This document shows, in pieces, positions 50,577-56,875 of a stretch of 64,000 bases of DNA. Within the stretch, counting starts at the first letter, position 1. Each line of letters begins with the position of its first letter. The notes below the pieces were generated by a model. The model did not search any database. It was not told where the DNA came from and saw only the letters and a list, made by a program, of their open reading frames with translations. The position numbers and the translations under genes are program-made. Source of the DNA: Shimia sp. R9_2 (lineage in GTDB: Bacteria; Pseudomonadota; Alphaproteobacteria; Rhodobacterales; Rhodobacteraceae); contig NZ_JAGHRO010000010.1 in the NCBI RefSeq assembly GCF_017743735.1, positions 62,001 to 126,000 on the forward strand, given 5' to 3'.

Positions 50577-52012
50577 CAGAATTCCGCCTCCATTTGCATT
50601 GGGGCAGCCTCGGCGGGATCAGAAATCGCGTTGTAGCCTCCCCAAGCCTCTGCGAACTGGACGTCTCGCTTGCAACGACGCGTACCATAGAGAAGCACAT
50701 CACGCGTTTTCCAATTGAGCAGAGAGACCACAAAATCCTCTGACCCAGGGTGAACGGTGATGCCCAATCCGGGCTTATTGAAGAAGGCTGCAGAGTCGGC
50801 GATGTCATAGCCTGTTGGGGGCCTCGGCGTCCCTTCTGTGCTCATCTTCTTGGGGTGCGCAACAACGCAGATGTGGACTTCAAGTCGCTTTGCTAGGCGC
50901 CGAATGAACCGCAGCGCGAAGTTGATGTACTGCGTCATGCTTTCGCCCGGCTCAGGCAAGTGCTCCAATTCGTTCCAAGGATCGATGATGATCACCTTGC
51001 AACCATCTCGTAGAGCAAGCGTTTTAATCATGCTCTCCAACCAGCCTAGGTTGGTGTCGTTGTTGTCATCATCGGTGACGTGCACAATGCGCCAGATCTT
51101 ATCGAGTTTATCTGTGAGCTGCTCACGCATTGCAGTCGGGAGCTTCTCCCAAGATTGGTGCGTCTCAATTCTCGCCAGCTGATCGCGGAACCTATGGGAA
51201 TGGGTTTCGAAAGCGATCATGCCATTGCGAACACCCTCTTTCTTCGCAACTTCATGAGCCAGCCAAGTGACAAGAGTTGACTTTCCGCATCCGGGCAAGC
51301 CTGTCCAAACAGAAATCTCTCCTAGCTCAAGCGCGATCAGATCATCAAACGGATCTCTTCCAAGTTTCAGAACACGACGATTGGAGAGAGGTGGCAGATC
51401 AGAAAACCCTGAAATCAGACCGCCAGGAGGGTCAAGCCGCTTGGCAGCATTCAAGCGCGCTGCTACTTCGCCCTCTCCAAGGGTTATAAGCACATCGTTG
51501 GCGTCTTTACACCCCTCTGGCCATTCCACATAGCGCACATCGTGGCCCGCCAAGATATTTGCCATCGTTCGGGGAAGGCTTTCTCCCGCGGCATCATTAT
51601 CACCAGCAACGATCACGTAGGGGGATTGCCTTAGATGCTCCTCCGCAGCCACCAGATCCTCGGTCTTATTTCCTTGCTCTGTCCATCCATCTGGAAGCGA
51701 GACCGCTCGTAAAAATCCAGACTGAATAACCGTGAGACAGTCAATCTCCCCTTCGGTTATGACAATCGGTAGCTCTTCGTCCCGAGAAAGCGCGTCGGCG
51801 TTGTACAGCCCCCTCTTCACGTCCTTGGTGCTGAGAAACTTTTTGTCCACCGTCCGAAACTTGGCCGCGTAGATTTCCCCCTCTTTGCGATAAGGGAACG
51901 CCGCCACCTGCCCGAGATGTTGATGATTGCGAGCCTCTACCCGCATATCCGCCAAGAGATCTCCGTCCAGTTTTCTGACTTCCTGAAGCCAAGTCATCAC
52001 GTCTTTGCTCAT
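50576..52012 (-). CDS. Primase-helicase body: TOPRIM polymerase domain plus RecA-like helicase (T7 gp4-like)
   Basis: Replicative primase-helicase of 478 aa from the ATG at 52012. It begins with the RNA-polymerase basic region (VAAFPYRKEGEIYAAKFRTVDKKFL, 37-60). The TOPRIM domain follows (EGEI with E88; DND 138-140), then a RecA-like helicase with Walker A TGLPGCGKST at 237-246 and Walker B KVIIIDPWNEL. The zinc finger expected at the N-terminus of a T7-type enzyme is not in this frame. It is encoded just upstream in another frame (gene at 52208). GGAGGCGAATTCT directly before the ATG is a strong ribosome site, so separate translation is plausible. A +1 frameshift would join the two. Confidence 0.88.
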   Translation of the reverse strand: MSKDVMTWLQEVRKLDGDLLADMRVEARNHQHLGQVAAFPYRKEGEIYAAKFRTVDKKFLSTKDVKRGLYNADALSRDEELPIVITEGEIDCLTVIQSGFLRAVSLPDGWTEQGNKTEDLVAAEEHLRQSPYVIVAGDNDAAGESLPRTMANILAGHDVRYVEWPEGCKDANDVLITLGEGEVAARLNAAKRLDPPGGLISGFSDLPPLSNRRVLKLGRDPFDDLIALELGEISVWTGLPGCGKSTLVTWLAHEVAKKEGVRNGMIAFETHSHRFRDQLARIETHQSWEKLPTAMREQLTDKLDKIWRIVHVTDDDNNDTNLGWLESMIKTLALRDGCKVIIIDPWNELEHLPEPGESMTQYINFALRFIRRLAKRLEVHICVVAHPKKMSTEGTPRPPTGYDIADSAAFFNKPGLGITVHPGSEDFVVSLLNWKTRDVLLYGTRRCKRDVQFAEAWGGYNAISDPAEAAPMQMEAEF

Positions 52013-52208
52013 AGAATTCGCCTCCGCTCCATCCGCAGTGCCAGCAGCACCATTGAATCCCGTCATCCTTGCGTGTGACGCTCAGACACGGGTCGGTCTT
52101 CTTGCGCCTGTGTGGGCTGCATTCCGGGCATGTGGTTCGGGCGCTGTTGCCCTGCCATCTCCGAACCGTGATCCCGTTGTCGTAAAGAATTTCGCTTTCG
52201 GATTTCAT
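51741..52208 (-). CDS. Primase zinc-finger peptide, out of frame with the primase-helicase body
   Basis: The ATG at 52206-52208 follows GATGAGGTGATCA, a good ribosome site. Residues 1-65 form a primase-type zinc ribbon: TTCPEC (C27, C30), DPCLSV and GIQWCCWHCGWSGGEF (C54/C55, C58). After about residue 66 the frame turns into an Arg/Gly/Ser-rich run to residue 155, which looks like non-coding reading of the body gene's DNA. The body frame continues in the expected way right after EF if one base (T) is skipped. Either the zinc finger is made as a separate short protein with a useless tail, or a +1 frameshift fuses it to the body. Confidence 0.6.
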   Translation of the reverse strand: MKSESEILYDNGITVRRWQGNSARTTCPECSPHRRKKTDPCLSVTRKDDGIQWCCWHCGWSGGEFYEQRRDDLASGSQKTGRRSLGGYAGRGSQSSTSRAGGGVPLSQRGGNLRGQVSDGGQKVSQHQGREEGAVQRRRAFSGRRATDCHNRRGD

Positions 52209-52332
52209 TGATCACCTCATCGCGTCGTTTTCCCTGAGCCTGGGCTGCCAGCGTCTCTGCCCGGAATCGGGAAAGCCCCCCGTCGAATTCCATGATTGCT
52301 GCGCGTTCCTCGAAAGCATCTAGGTCAATCAT
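52063..52332 (-). CDS. Small phage protein upstream of the primase (89 aa)
   Basis: The first half, MIDLDAFEERAAIMEFDGGL then SRFRAETLAAQAQGKRRDEV, looks like a real alphaproteobacterial protein with an EERAAIMEFDGGLSRxxAE motif often found beside replication or primase genes. The second half (from about residue 48) overlaps the zinc-finger gene in another frame and has unlikely composition. The ATG at 52332 overlaps the DUF1376 gene's stop by one base. Frame changes in this area may have altered the true 3' end. Confidence 0.55.
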   Translation of the reverse strand: MIDLDAFEERAAIMEFDGGLSRFRAETLAAQAQGKRRDEVINEIRKRNSLRQRDHGSEMAGQQRPNHMPGMQPTQAQEDRPVSERHTQG

Positions 52333-53048
52333 CAACCTTGCCCTCCCGTCCAGAAATCAGCACCGGCGAGCTGAGGTCGCTTCGGTGCCAGATCATCCAA
52401 GCGCTTTCTGATCCAGTTTCTCCAAGTCGCTGGCCAATCAAGCTTCACGCCCTTTTGGCCCGGCACGCTGTGCCAATAGTCGATGAACTTGGCGGCCTCC
52501 TTGCGGACATCTTGCGGCGGCAGTCCCTGATCAACCGCCCAATCACCCAGAGCTTTCGGCAGAACCCAATCCTCTGGCAGACGATCACCACGAGGTTTCT
52601 TTTTGGAAGAACCTTTAGGTTCTTCTTTTTTCTCTAACTCTGGTTCTAACTGGCATGGCTTTTGCATATGCGGATTGGATGCGTTCGCATTTTTCGGACC
52701 ATTGTTTTTATTGGTTTTTTTCTTCCATCTTGCATCAGCTGCTTGCTTGGCTGATACAGACTTTTCAGTCACTTTTTCGATCTCTTTTTGCACTCGATCA
52801 TTGAACAAACCCCCTTCGGTTTCGATGATTTTGCCGTCCGAAATCAGGTAATTGAGAGCCTTCACAAAGCTGGCTTTGGACTTACTTCCACACAGCCGAT
52901 ACAGCCGGTTATCATCGCGCTCCAATGGCCCAGCCATCTCATACATACGAGCGATCAAGGTGATGTAGACGCCTGTCTCCACATCTGACAAACCCCGCGT
53001 TCCAGCGAGCCAATCAGAGGGATAGAAGGCCACGTGAAGGATGCTCAT
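52332..53048 (-). CDS. DUF1376 domain replication-associated protein
   Basis: A 238-aa protein. The N-terminal winged-helix DUF1376 domain shows HVAFYPSDWLAGTRGLSDVETGVYITLIARMYE and KASFVKALNYLISDGKIIETEGGLFNDRV. A charged linker (about 95-150) follows. The C-terminal part KEAAKFIDYWHSVPGQKGVKLDWPATWRNWIRKRL resembles DnaT/replisome-organiser C-termini. It probably brings the primase-helicase to the origin. ATG at 53046-53048, five bases after the RuvC-like gene. Confidence 0.85.
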   Translation of the reverse strand: MSILHVAFYPSDWLAGTRGLSDVETGVYITLIARMYEMAGPLERDDNRLYRLCGSKSKASFVKALNYLISDGKIIETEGGLFNDRVQKEIEKVTEKSVSAKQAADARWKKKTNKNNGPKNANASNPHMQKPCQLEPELEKKEEPKGSSKKKPRGDRLPEDWVLPKALGDWAVDQGLPPQDVRKEAAKFIDYWHSVPGQKGVKLDWPATWRNWIRKRLDDLAPKRPQLAGADFWTGGQG

Positions 53049-53052
53049 CCGC

Positions 53053-53589
53053 TTACCCCTGCTTTCGAGAAATCTTGGTATGCCTCCGATTGAACAGAGG
53101 CGTGGAATGGATTGCGTAGGACCGGCACTGCGTTACGCAGGCCATGTCCCAGACCGAACCAGCATCGGCCTCGTCTTGCGTCTTGGGGGTCCAGCCGCGT
53201 GCCTGACACTGACGCCAGATAGCGAGCTTGCGCGCGTCCCTGCCCGCTCTCTGGGCCGCTCCGAGGAAGTTCTTATCCAAGGTGGCCACCTCGAAGGTGC
53301 GACACTCGATCCCGCGCAGGTGAGCCCAGCCACGCACGTTGGCAATCAGCCCATGGAGAAGCTCAACCTTGGCCTTGGTGTCCTTCCGGGTGAGGATCGG
53401 AGCCTCTATCCCGATGAACTTGACGCCCCTGTCTTGGATCAGCTCGTGCGCCAGTCTCATGACATTGGAGAAACGAAGGTCGTGGGTCTTCCCTTGCCCA
53501 AGGTCACGGGAGAAGAATTCCGGTGTCTGCCCTGGTTCCCCAAGGCAGACACCGGTTTCGGTTGCGATATCTAAGCCGCAAACAATCAC
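53053..53589 (-). CDS. RuvC-like Holliday junction resolvase
   Basis: A 178-aa RNase H-fold nuclease. Catalytic acids fit D7 (VCGLDIATETG), E62 (KFIGIEAPIL) and D139/D142 (KTQDEADAGSVWDM). It would cut recombination or packaging junctions in phage DNA. The start is a GTG at 53589 that overlaps the previous stop (GTGA). An upstream in-frame start at 53661 would lie inside that gene and lacks family support. Confidence 0.82.
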   Translation of the reverse strand: MIVCGLDIATETGVCLGEPGQTPEFFSRDLGQGKTHDLRFSNVMRLAHELIQDRGVKFIGIEAPILTRKDTKAKVELLHGLIANVRGWAHLRGIECRTFEVATLDKNFLGAAQRAGRDARKLAIWRQCQARGWTPKTQDEADAGSVWDMACVTQCRSYAIHSTPLFNRRHTKISRKQG

Positions 53590-53921
53590 GCCATAGCCCC
53601 CGCCATGTCGTCGGACTGCGCCGCGGCTTTGTCGAGCATGTCCTGCATCGCCTCCTCCCACTGAGGCATCAGGCCCTCAAACATCGGCCGGAATGAACGG
53701 AGGAAGTCAGCGCGCTTGTCATCGCTCATCCGGTCAATGCGCTCAACCATCGAGAGGGCGTCCTTGTGACAGCCCAGAGTTTCAACCTCTTGCTTACGCT
53801 GCTGGCCAAGGCTTGAGCTGCTTTCGGAGCTCGATGTGGCCTTACCGTGGATACGGTCAAGCGAACCACGAAGCTTCTGCAGATCGAGCGAGAACTCTTT
53901 GTCCTGCATGTCTTTCGGCAT
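53586..53921 (-). CDS. Phage protein of unknown function (111 aa)
   Basis: Starts MPKDMQDKEFSLDLQKLRGS, has a Ser-rich segment near 31-37, and a helical C-terminus (MVERIDRMSDDKRADFLRSF then MPQWEEAMQDMLDKAAAQ). ATG at 53919-53921 follows GAAAGGAACACCC. It is the first gene downstream of a strong terminator in the leftward operon, so its expression depends on readthrough or a local promoter. Confidence 0.6.
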   Translation of the reverse strand: MPKDMQDKEFSLDLQKLRGSLDRIHGKATSSSESSSSLGQQRKQEVETLGCHKDALSMVERIDRMSDDKRADFLRSFRPMFEGLMPQWEEAMQDMLDKAAAQSDDMAGAMA

Positions 53922-53936
53922 GGGTGTTCCTTTCAG

Positions 53937-53969
53937 AAAAAAAGGCCGGGACCGGATAGGGCCCCGGCA
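53937..53969 (-). terminator. Strong terminator inside the leftward early operon
   Basis: On the minus strand GCCGGG pairs with CCCGGC (with further GC pairs inside) and is followed by CTTTTTTT. It stands between the HTH gene at 54107 and the gene starting at 53921. In lambdoid phages early terminators in such positions are overcome by antitermination. No N-like protein is recognised here. Confidence 0.75.
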
Positions 53970-54106
53970 GGTTCAACAGGGAATGGTAGAGGCATTGACC
54001 CAAGCCTCAGGGGATCTCTGCGGGGCTTTGGGCGCCTGCCCCGCTAAGGTGTTCACGCATCCCCATGCGTGGCCCGTCCCGTGTCCGTGAGTTGGCTTCG
54101 GGGTGT

Positions 54107-54274
54107 TCAAGGTTGTGCCTCCTCATCTTTCCGGATGTCGGTCACGAGCTTCACAATCGGGCCTCTCGTGATGCCCAATCGGTCAGCAACTGCCTGTTGA
54201 GACAGGCCAGCATCCAAGAGTTCGAGAACCTTTAGGTCGCGCTCATCGCGTACACGCTGTGCGAGGATATTCAT
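54107..54274 (-). CDS. Small helix-turn-helix protein (55 aa)
   Basis: Reads MNILAQRVRDERDLKVLELL, then DAGLSQQAVADRLGITRGPI and VKLVTDIRKDEEAQP. The middle is a clear helix-turn-helix (SQQAVADRLGITRGPIVKLV). The ATG at 54272-54274 overlaps the stop of the CII-like gene (ATGA). It is the last gene before the strong terminator at 53937-53969. Probably a DNA-binding regulator or a transposase-like HTH reused by the phage. Confidence 0.75.
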   Translation of the reverse strand: MNILAQRVRDERDLKVLELLDAGLSQQAVADRLGITRGPIVKLVTDIRKDEEAQP

Positions 54275-54735
54275 GACAAGAACTCCTCCACGTACTTCTG
54301 GTACGCCTCCAGCTGGGCGCGGTGCTCCTCGATCTCTTTGAGCGTGGCTTTCGCCTCTTCTGGGGTGAACCCATCGGGGTTCTGCGAAGCCTCAGAGAAA
54401 GCGTCAGCATGGCATTTCAGAACGTCGCTAAACTCTGACATCAGGGTATGAATGCACCCCGATTGGGTTTGCTCCCGACGCGGCTTAAACACGCCGCCAG
54501 ATAGACGGGCGAAGTGTTCCGCGATTGGTGCGGCCGCCTCTGGCGTGATCCGGCACAAGCGATGGAGATAGTTCACTCCCAGACCGCCGGGTCTTGCCTC
54601 GTCACTTGCATCGATCGCACGAGAAAGCGCGGACGCTGATATGCCAAGATCATCAGCCGCGCATTCAATACCGCCAGCGGCGGCATAGGCGCCTCTGACT
54701 GCGTCTTGAATGGAGCCTGCCCTCACACGCCTCAT
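54271..54735 (-). CDS. Putative CII-like phage regulator
   Basis: A 154-aa protein. The N-terminal half has a helix-turn-helix-like region (SIQDAVRGAYAAAGGIECAADDLGISASALSRAI) and then a helical part LHRLCRITPEAAAPIAEHFARLSGGVF, as in phage CII/Rha-type regulators. The C-terminal half is a coiled coil (EAKATLKEIEEHRAQLEAYQKYVEEF). ATG 54735 (MRRVRAGSIQ) is preferred. It stands one base after the stop of the 48-codon gene and has GGGGG upstream. Its exact family is uncertain. Confidence 0.65.
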   Translation of the reverse strand: MRRVRAGSIQDAVRGAYAAAGGIECAADDLGISASALSRAIDASDEARPGGLGVNYLHRLCRITPEAAAPIAEHFARLSGGVFKPRREQTQSGCIHTLMSEFSDVLKCHADAFSEASQNPDGFTPEEAKATLKEIEEHRAQLEAYQKYVEEFLS

Positions 54736-54736
54736 G

Positions 54737-54883
54737 TCAAAAACCCCCTTGGGATTTGCCATGCATCGTGGCGACCTGCGCCCCATGTTCAGGACATGAA
54801 GTCATTTGAACGAAATTCATTACCGCCGCTGAGGACACAGTCCCGGTCTCAGCAATACGGAGCATGGAGGCGATGCCGATCAT
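54737..54883 (-). CDS. 48-aa phage protein coupled to the Cro-like gene
   Basis: Reads MIGIASMLRIAETGTVSSAA, then VMNFVQMTSCPEHGAQVATM and HGKSQGGF. ATG at 54881-54883 overlaps the Cro-like stop (ATGA) and is preceded by GGAGGCGACCCA. The stop is one base from the next start. It thus fills the gap exactly. One CPEH motif could bind metal, but no family is known. Confidence 0.55.
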   Translation of the reverse strand: MIGIASMLRIAETGTVSSAAVMNFVQMTSCPEHGAQVATMHGKSQGGF

Positions 54884-55086
54884 TGGGTCGCCTCCAAGCC
54901 TTCTAATCCATCAAGGAATTGGTGGATTTTTCCGCCAATCTTGTAGGTACAACTCCCGCCATTCGTCAGGCGGTCATAGAGGCGACTATTGCCAACTGCG
55001 CGCTCGCAGATAGTGGCTGCAGACAAGCCTGAAGCCTCGGCAGCAGCCTCTATGCGATTGATGAGGTTTTGCTGTTCATGGTTCAT
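54880..55086 (-). CDS. Cro-like small DNA-binding protein
   Basis: A 68-aa protein, MNHEQQNLINRIEAAAEASG then LSAATICERAVGNSRLYDRL. It is a helix-turn-helix with the SAATICERAVGNSRLYDRL recognition region, similar to small phage XRE/Cro proteins. It is the first gene leftward from the operator pair at 55,097-55,136 and is divergent from the repressor. This is the place of cro or of an antirepressor-type gene. The ATG at 55086 is preferred; an in-frame start at 55122 would extend the gene into the operators. Confidence 0.7.
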   Translation of the reverse strand: MNHEQQNLINRIEAAAEASGLSAATICERAVGNSRLYDRLTNGGSCTYKIGGKIHQFLDGLEGLEATQ

Positions 55087-55096
55087 GAATGGCAAA

Positions 55097-55112
55097 GTGG
55101 ACTTTTGTCCAC
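55097..55112. promoter_or_regulatory. Repressor operator copy 1 (leftward pair)
   Basis: GTGGACTTTTGTCCAC is a perfect inverted repeat around TTTT. The same sequence occurs at 57550-57565. It lies between the Cro-like start (55086) and the second copy. On the minus strand TTGACA (55116-55121) and a weak -10 near 55093-55098 could form the leftward promoter overlapped by this operator. Confidence 0.8.
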
Positions 55113-55122
55113 AGTATGTCAA

Positions 55123-55136
55123 TGGACTTTTGTCCG
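55123..55136. promoter_or_regulatory. Repressor operator copy 2 (leftward pair)
   Basis: TGGACTTTTGTCCG, inverted repeat GGAC-TTTT-GTCC, 25 bases from copy 1 (centre to centre). The spacing is about two and a half helical turns. Binding here would also sit next to the repressor's own promoter. Confidence 0.78.
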
Positions 55137-55161
55137 CTGTAAATTGGAACAGGTCAAATTG

Positions 55162-55167
55162 TATAGT
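55162..55167 (+). promoter_or_regulatory. Predicted -10 element of a leaderless repressor promoter
   Basis: TATAGT at 55162-55167 ends six bases before the repressor ATG (55174), so transcription would start at or next to the A of ATG. No good -35 is 17 bases upstream, as expected for a maintenance promoter (lambda PRM-like) that needs an activator bound at the neighbouring operator. Confidence 0.45.
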
Positions 55168-55173
55168 CAGGCC

Positions 55174-55500
55174 ATGGAGAGAACGTTCCGAGATGCTTTT
55201 TTGTCAGAGCTTGAGGCCACAGGAATGACTGTTGCAGAAGTCGCCCGGCGATCAGGTGTGTCTAAAGACCAGCTGAACAAGCTCAAGCAGCGCGCTTCAG
55301 CCAAAACCAATGTAGATGACGCTAAGCTAGTTGCCGGGGCTTTCGGCAAATCCCTTGATGACTTTCTGAATGGCTCCGAACCATCTCCACATCTGGAAGC
55401 AATCGGCCTTCTAGGGCAGCTATCAGAAAGTGAGCGTGATTTTCTGCTAGACGCAGCAAAAGCCGCTGTCGCTCGACGCCAGCAGGAACCGCAAGAATAG
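55174..55500 (+). CDS. Phage repressor, XRE family (CI-like, without protease domain)
   Basis: A 108-aa protein. The N-terminal helix-turn-helix domain covers about 1-65: FLSELEATGMTVAEVARRSGVSKDQLNKLKQRASAKTNVDDAKLVAGAFGKSLDDFL. The C-terminal part is a short helix (LSESERDFLLDAAKAAVARR). There is no S24/LexA self-cleavage domain, so RecA-driven cleavage of the lambda type is unlikely and induction must use another path, such as the Cro-like or other small proteins. The ATG at 55174 is chosen because sequence further upstream lies in the operators. Presumed target: the four GGACTTTTGTCC sites. Confidence 0.85.
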   Translation: MERTFRDAFLSELEATGMTVAEVARRSGVSKDQLNKLKQRASAKTNVDDAKLVAGAFGKSLDDFLNGSEPSPHLEAIGLLGQLSESERDFLLDAAKAAVARRQQEPQE

Positions 55501-55555
55501 CATTGAGATCAGGGGTAAAGCCCAAGCTCGGTTCTTCGTTGGCATCTTCTGGCAT
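55322..55555 (-). CDS. Weak antisense candidate overlapping the repressor gene 3' end
   Basis: A 77-codon minus-strand frame from ATG 55553-55555 with an AGGTGAACTG leader. The non-overlapping start (MPEDANEEPSLGFTPDLNAI) looks protein-like, but the second half reads the complement of the repressor. It could be a chance frame; listed only because the ribosome site is good. Confidence 0.2.
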   Translation of the reverse strand: MPEDANEEPSLGFTPDLNAILAVPAGVERQRLLLRLAENHAHFLIAALEGRLLPDVEMVRSHSESHQGICRKPRQLA

Positions 55556-55712
55556 CAGTTCACCTAAACATAAAATAACAGTCAATTAATTGTTCGGAAA
55601 ACCACCGGCACAAACCTAGCGCGTTAACTACTACGCAAAACAAGGATAATCGTAAGGCGCGATTCGGCGGCGCGTCAACTGACGGTTTTCGACACCCCTA
55701 AACCATTGATTT

Positions 55713-56147
55713 TTAATAGATCAGCTTACTGAATTCGATGCTGGACGCTTCGGATGAGGGATTCGAAAACGGGCCATCCCTGAAGTGAGAGATCAACTCC
55801 GGCGAGTACCCAGTCTGGCTTCCAAACACTATATTCCGCGTCTCCCGCTCCAATCGGATCGTGATTTTTGAACCCTCTTCCGTAATGAGGTATCCATGCT
55901 CATTGCGTGAAATACAGCCATGCCCTTCGAGCTGCCTTAGCGTCTCTGAAACGGTGGATCTGGGGTGACCGACACGGGCCGCCATAGCTGAAGCGGTCCA
56001 GTGGCTACGGCTGGTAAGGAGAACTCTGAGCACGGCGCGTGTTCGCTCGTTGATGCCAAGAGTCAGTGGCGTACGCTCCATGCGCGACGCGATTTCGATT
56101 AGCTCCAGCTCAAGCGGAGTAGGCTTTGGCTCGTCATCCCATTTCAC
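55713..56147 (-). CDS. MarR-like winged-helix regulator
   Basis: A 144-aa protein. The winged helix shows TRAVLRVLLTSRSHWTASAMAARVGHPRSTVSETLRQLEGHGCISRNEHGYLITEEG. The N-terminal helix (LELELIEIASRMERTPL) and the C-terminal part (HFRDGPFSNPSSEASSIEF) may dimerise. The start is a GTG at 56147 after GGGAGCGC. It lies between the repressor and the early operon, with its own promoter presumably near 56,170-56,230. It could be a lysogenic gene acting on host or phage promoters. Confidence 0.75.
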   Translation of the reverse strand: MKWDDEPKPTPLELELIEIASRMERTPLTLGINERTRAVLRVLLTSRSHWTASAMAARVGHPRSTVSETLRQLEGHGCISRNEHGYLITEEGSKITIRLERETRNIVFGSQTGYSPELISHFRDGPFSNPSSEASSIEFSKLIY

Positions 56148-56241
56148 GCGCTCCCGTTACGTGAGGGGAAAAACCCTTTCAAGATCAGAACTTGCTAAGG
56201 TTAATTCCACCAGAGAGCGACCTGATAGAGGCCTGAGCAAA

Positions 56242-56265
56242 GAAAACCCCGCCTGAGCGGGGTGT
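56242..56265 (-). terminator. Terminator after the coiled-coil gene pair
   Basis: On the minus strand CCCCGC pairs with GCGGGG around TCAG, followed by TTTTCTTT. It lies just past the stop at 56271. Confidence 0.85.
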
Positions 56266-56270
56266 TTGCA

Positions 56271-56570
56271 TCATGGAGTGCCGGAAGAGAACAGGCTGGC
56301 TATCTCGCTCCTGAGAACCACTGCAATTATTCCGAATACATAAACAGCCAGCCACTTGTAGTCGATCTTTGAGTCAAGCTTGGCGTCGATGCGCGCAAGT
56401 GAGACCTCGATCGACGTCAGCCGGTCCGAAATCCTCTCGACACTTGCCTCAAGTTTTTCAACGCGCGCTTCCATGCCCCCATCATATGGGCCATCACCAC
56501 CGCCGCGCAAGACTTGTAGCTCCTTCTGGAGCTCCTCAGCGCCGGGAAGACGGTAAACATTATCACTCAT
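56271..56570 (-). CDS. Coiled-coil protein with C-terminal membrane anchor, unknown
   Basis: A 99-aa protein: a coiled coil (MEARVEKLEASVERISDRLT then SIEVSLARIDAKLDSKIDYK), then a membrane helix LAVYVFGIIAVVLRSEIA. This topology is frequent in prophage proteins of unknown function that may act in superinfection exclusion. Start ATG at 56570, eight bases into the end of the upstream coiled-coil gene, so the pair is coupled. Expressed probably in the lysogen. Confidence 0.65.
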   Translation of the reverse strand: MSDNVYRLPGAEELQKELQVLRGGGDGPYDGGMEARVEKLEASVERISDRLTSIEVSLARIDAKLDSKIDYKWLAVYVFGIIAVVLRSEIASLFSSGTP

Positions 56571-56790
56571 TTATCAATTCCTGAATGTAGTCGAGCGCGC
56601 CACTATGAACATCATTCAGTTTTTTGAGCGCTTCATCAATCTCCGTTAGGTCGCGCTTAAACACCCCTATGGACATCCTTGCTACTGAGGTGTCTGCCTC
56701 TGCAATATAATACATCAGCTTTACTAGGGCCACATTCTGCTCGCGCAGCTTTGCCTCCAAGGCTTCGACTCTTTCTTCAAGACTATCCAC
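56563..56790 (-). CDS. Small coiled-coil protein, partner of the membrane coiled-coil protein
   Basis: A 75-aa protein from a GTG at 56790 (GAGAGGCAAC upstream): VDSLEERVEALEAKLREQNV, then LMYYIAEADTSVARM and DLTEIDEALKKLNDVHSGALDYIQEL. A longer form from a TTG at 56802 is possible. Its stop overlaps the next gene. Together they form a two-gene operon with its own terminator. Confidence 0.6.
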   Translation of the reverse strand: MDSLEERVEALEAKLREQNVALVKLMYYIAEADTSVARMSIGVFKRDLTEIDEALKKLNDVHSGALDYIQELINE

Positions 56791-56875
56791 GTTGCCTCTC
56801 AACCGAATGATTTAGAACAAAGTCACCGCCTTATCACGATTCTGCAAGCTGTTGCTCGCGGAAATACCTACGGCA

